NCBI GenBank assembly: GCA_007129635.1
Contig: SKVE01000409.1
Coordinates: 1-6,713 of the forward strand
From: Planctomycetaceae bacterium
GTDB taxonomy: Bacteria; Planctomycetota; Planctomycetia; Pirellulales; Pirellulaceae
Direction of reading: 5' to 3'
DNA length: 6,713 bases
A program made the translations under genes and the position numbers. Under the pieces are notes generated by a model that saw nothing but the letters and a program-made list of their open reading frames with translations, ran no database searches and was not told where the DNA came from. Shown here piece by piece: positions 5,324-6,713 of this stretch; position 1 is the first letter of the stretch, and every line of letters begins with the position of its first letter.

Positions 5324-6502
5324 ATGCCAAATCATCCTGCGTCAGAGAATCGGAAACTGAAGATGGCTTTGGTCGGTGGGGGCGGCCAGGCTTTTATCGG
5401 TCGCGTCCACGCGATCGCCGCCACGCTGGATTATCGAGCGACATTGGTGGCAGGTGTGCTTGCATCGGAACCGGAACGCAGCCGCCAAGCAGCGGTCGAT
5501 CTGGGCATCGCGTCGGATCGGGCCTATGGCAGCTATCAGGAAATGCTCGAAACCGAAACGCAACGGCCGCCGGACGAGCGGATCGATTTTGTCACCATCG
5601 CCACGCCCAATTCGCTGCACTACGACATGGCTCGATCGGCCCTGGACGCGGGTTTTCACGTCATGTGCGAGAAACCGTTGACCACCGAGGCGCGATTGGC
5701 AGACGAGTTGGCGGCGCGGGTCGACGATACCGGTCGGGTCTTTGCCGTCGCCTATATCTACTCGGGCTATCCCATGATCCGCCAGGTGCGCGACATGGTC
5801 CGAAGCGGCGAGTTGGGTGAAATCCAGGCCGTACGGGTTCACTATATCCAAGGCGGATTGCGGCGGATGCAGCCCGATCAGACCCCGGAGCGTGCCGCGT
5901 GGAAGCTGGATCCGGCTCAAACCGGACCGTCGGGTGCGATGGCGGATATCGGTACGCATGCTTTTCACTTGCTGCGTTTTACAACCGATCTGTCGCCGAT
6001 GGACGTCAGCAGTCACCTGGCAACCTACCATCCCGTTCGCCCGCTGGAGGACTACGGGCATGCCGTCCTGCGATGCGCGCGAGGCCAGATGGCAACGATC
6101 ACTGCCAGCCAAGTCACGCACGGACGACTGAACGACATCACGCTGGAAATCGATGGTTCGACCGGTTCGATTGTCTGGCGTCACGATCATTTGGACCGGA
6201 TCGTCCTGCGACGGCACGGTCAGCCCGTGCAGGTGTACGAGAACAATCGACGCGCGGATTATCTTTCGGACGGTTATCGGGCATCTAGCCGGCTGGCCGG
6301 GGGGCATCCCGAGGGATTTTTCGAGGCGCTGGCCAACTTGTATCGGGGCGCATTCGACGACATGTGGCGTTGTGCGTCGGGTGAAAAACCCGCATCTGCC
6401 GGGGATTCTTATCCCAGTGTCACCGACGGTTGCGAAGGCGTCCGTTTTGTGGAAGCCTGTATCGCCAGCAGTCGCACCGACGGTTGGTGGCAGCCCTACT
6501 GA
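5324..6502 (+). CDS. Gfo/Idh/MocA-family NAD(P)-dependent oxidoreductase
   Basis: The 392-residue protein is a cytoplasmic dehydrogenase of the Gfo/Idh/MocA type, which typically oxidise or reduce hydroxyl groups of sugars, inositols or related compounds. The N-terminal Rossmann part begins KMALVGGGGQAFIGRVHA (13-30), a glycine-rich nucleotide-binding loop. IATPNSLHY at 92-100 and CEKPLTT at 115-121 contain the conserved EKP lysine. The C-terminal substrate domain has ADIGTHAFHLL at 207-217, with the conserved Asp208 and His212. The length fits the family. There is no signal peptide. The ATG at 5324 was chosen because it sits just before the Rossmann fold; no clear Shine-Dalgarno precedes it, and the frame extends upstream only into the end of the peptidase gene. 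The substrate cannot be named. It lies 73 bases after the peptidase gene, and a functional link with it is not suggested by family knowledge. Confidence 0.93.
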   Translation: MPNHPASENRKLKMALVGGGGQAFIGRVHAIAATLDYRATLVAGVLASEPERSRQAAVDLGIASDRAYGSYQEMLETETQRPPDERIDFVTIATPNSLHYDMARSALDAGFHVMCEKPLTTEARLADELAARVDDTGRVFAVAYIYSGYPMIRQVRDMVRSGELGEIQAVRVHYIQGGLRRMQPDQTPERAAWKLDPAQTGPSGAMADIGTHAFHLLRFTTDLSPMDVSSHLATYHPVRPLEDYGHAVLRCARGQMATITASQVTHGRLNDITLEIDGSTGSIVWRHDHLDRIVLRRHGQPVQVYENNRRADYLSDGYRASSRLAGGHPEGFFEALANLYRGAFDDMWRCASGEKPASAGDSYPSVTDGCEGVRFVEACIASSRTDGWWQPY

Positions 6503-6508
6503 CGAAGC

Positions 6509-6537
6509 ATGACTCTGCGGCCTCCGAAAAATATGCT
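6509..6537 (+). promoter_or_regulatory. Possible promoter upstream of uppP
   Basis: ATGACT (6509-6514, four of six matches to the -35 consensus), a 17-base spacer and TATGCT (6532-6537, four of six matches to the -10) lie in the gap between the oxidoreductase and uppP. A leader of about 60 bases would follow. The match is modest and planctomycete promoters are poorly defined by this consensus. Confidence 0.3.
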
Positions 6538-6604
6538 ACACTCGTTGAACGTAGCGGAACCGATAAAGAGATACTTTCGTATCCCATCAAGAAGACCCTG
6601 ATCT

Positions 6605-6713
6605 GTGAGTGTTGAATTCTGGCATATTTTGATTCTGGCGTTCGTCCAGGGCGTCGGGGAATTCCTGCGGATCAGCTCCAGCGGGCACGTTGTGATCGTG
6701 GGGGCACTGCTGG
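6605..6713 (+). CDS. uppP: Undecaprenyl-diphosphate phosphatase, N-terminal fragment cut by window edge
   Basis: Only the first 36 codons are present. The protein begins MSVEFWHILILAFVQGVGEFL and continues RISSSGHVVIVGALL, which matches the first membrane helix and active-site motif of the UppP/BacA family. In this family the QGVGE segment is the (E/Q)xxxE motif (here Gln15 and Glu19) and ISSSGH holds the conserved serine and histidine (His28). The enzyme is an inner-membrane protein that removes a phosphate from undecaprenyl diphosphate to recycle the lipid carrier for cell-wall and polysaccharide synthesis. It can also give bacitracin resistance. The start is GTG 6605, the first possible one after an in-frame TGA at 6599-6601. 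The usual proline in EFLPISSSGH is arginine here, a single-base difference at the codon's middle position. Confidence 0.88.
   Translation, partial: MSVEFWHILILAFVQGVGEFLRISSSGHVVIVGALL

Noticed and set aside
5342..6307. 321-residue minus-strand ORF antisense to the oxidoreductase
   Set aside because: The plus strand carries the complete Gfo/Idh/MocA motif set; the antisense frame shows no domain and is a codon-bias shadow.

Overview
The window looks like a stretch of a GC-rich bacterial chromosome, most likely a planctomycete of the Pirellulales type. This is an inference, from a secreted PQQ-type beta-propeller protein, a Gfo/Idh/MocA oxidoreductase, weak or absent ribosome binding sites before several genes, and general base use. 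No ribosomal or other marker gene is present to confirm it. No tRNA, rRNA, CRISPR array or insertion sequence was found.

Left part (1 to about 1900, minus strand). Two genes point left. The first in transcription order is a complete Dam-type (D12 class) adenine-N6 DNA methyltransferase at 1054-1899, with a TTG start behind a strong Shine-Dalgarno. After a gap of about 365 bases comes a P-loop ATPase that runs off the left edge (1-688). Its frame continues upstream to a possible original ATG at 784, but one TAA at 755-757 interrupts it. A methyltransferase beside a large ATPase hints at an accessory or defence locus, but the effector part of the ATPase lies outside the window.

Middle (2126-5250, plus strand). 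A secreted beta-propeller protein (2126-3397) is followed 49 bases later by a tightly packed cassette of three genes. These are a GNAT acetyltransferase (3447-4046), an unrecognised 89-residue acidic protein (4046-4315) and an ImmA/IrrE-family zinc metallopeptidase (4312-5250). The cassette genes overlap by 1 and 4 bases, so they are almost certainly co-translated. The second overlap lies on an A7 run phased exactly as a -1 frameshift heptamer; a slip there would fuse the small protein to the peptidase. This is the most interesting part of the window: a compact acetyltransferase / small protein / regulatory protease module whose function is not evident.

Right part (5251-6713, plus strand). 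A Gfo/Idh/MocA-type NAD(P)-dependent oxidoreductase (5324-6502) is followed by the first 36 codons of an undecaprenyl-diphosphate phosphatase gene (uppP/bacA type), cut by the window edge. The propeller protein, oxidoreductase and uppP look like ordinary chromosomal genes. The methyltransferase/ATPase pair and the three-gene cassette look accessory.
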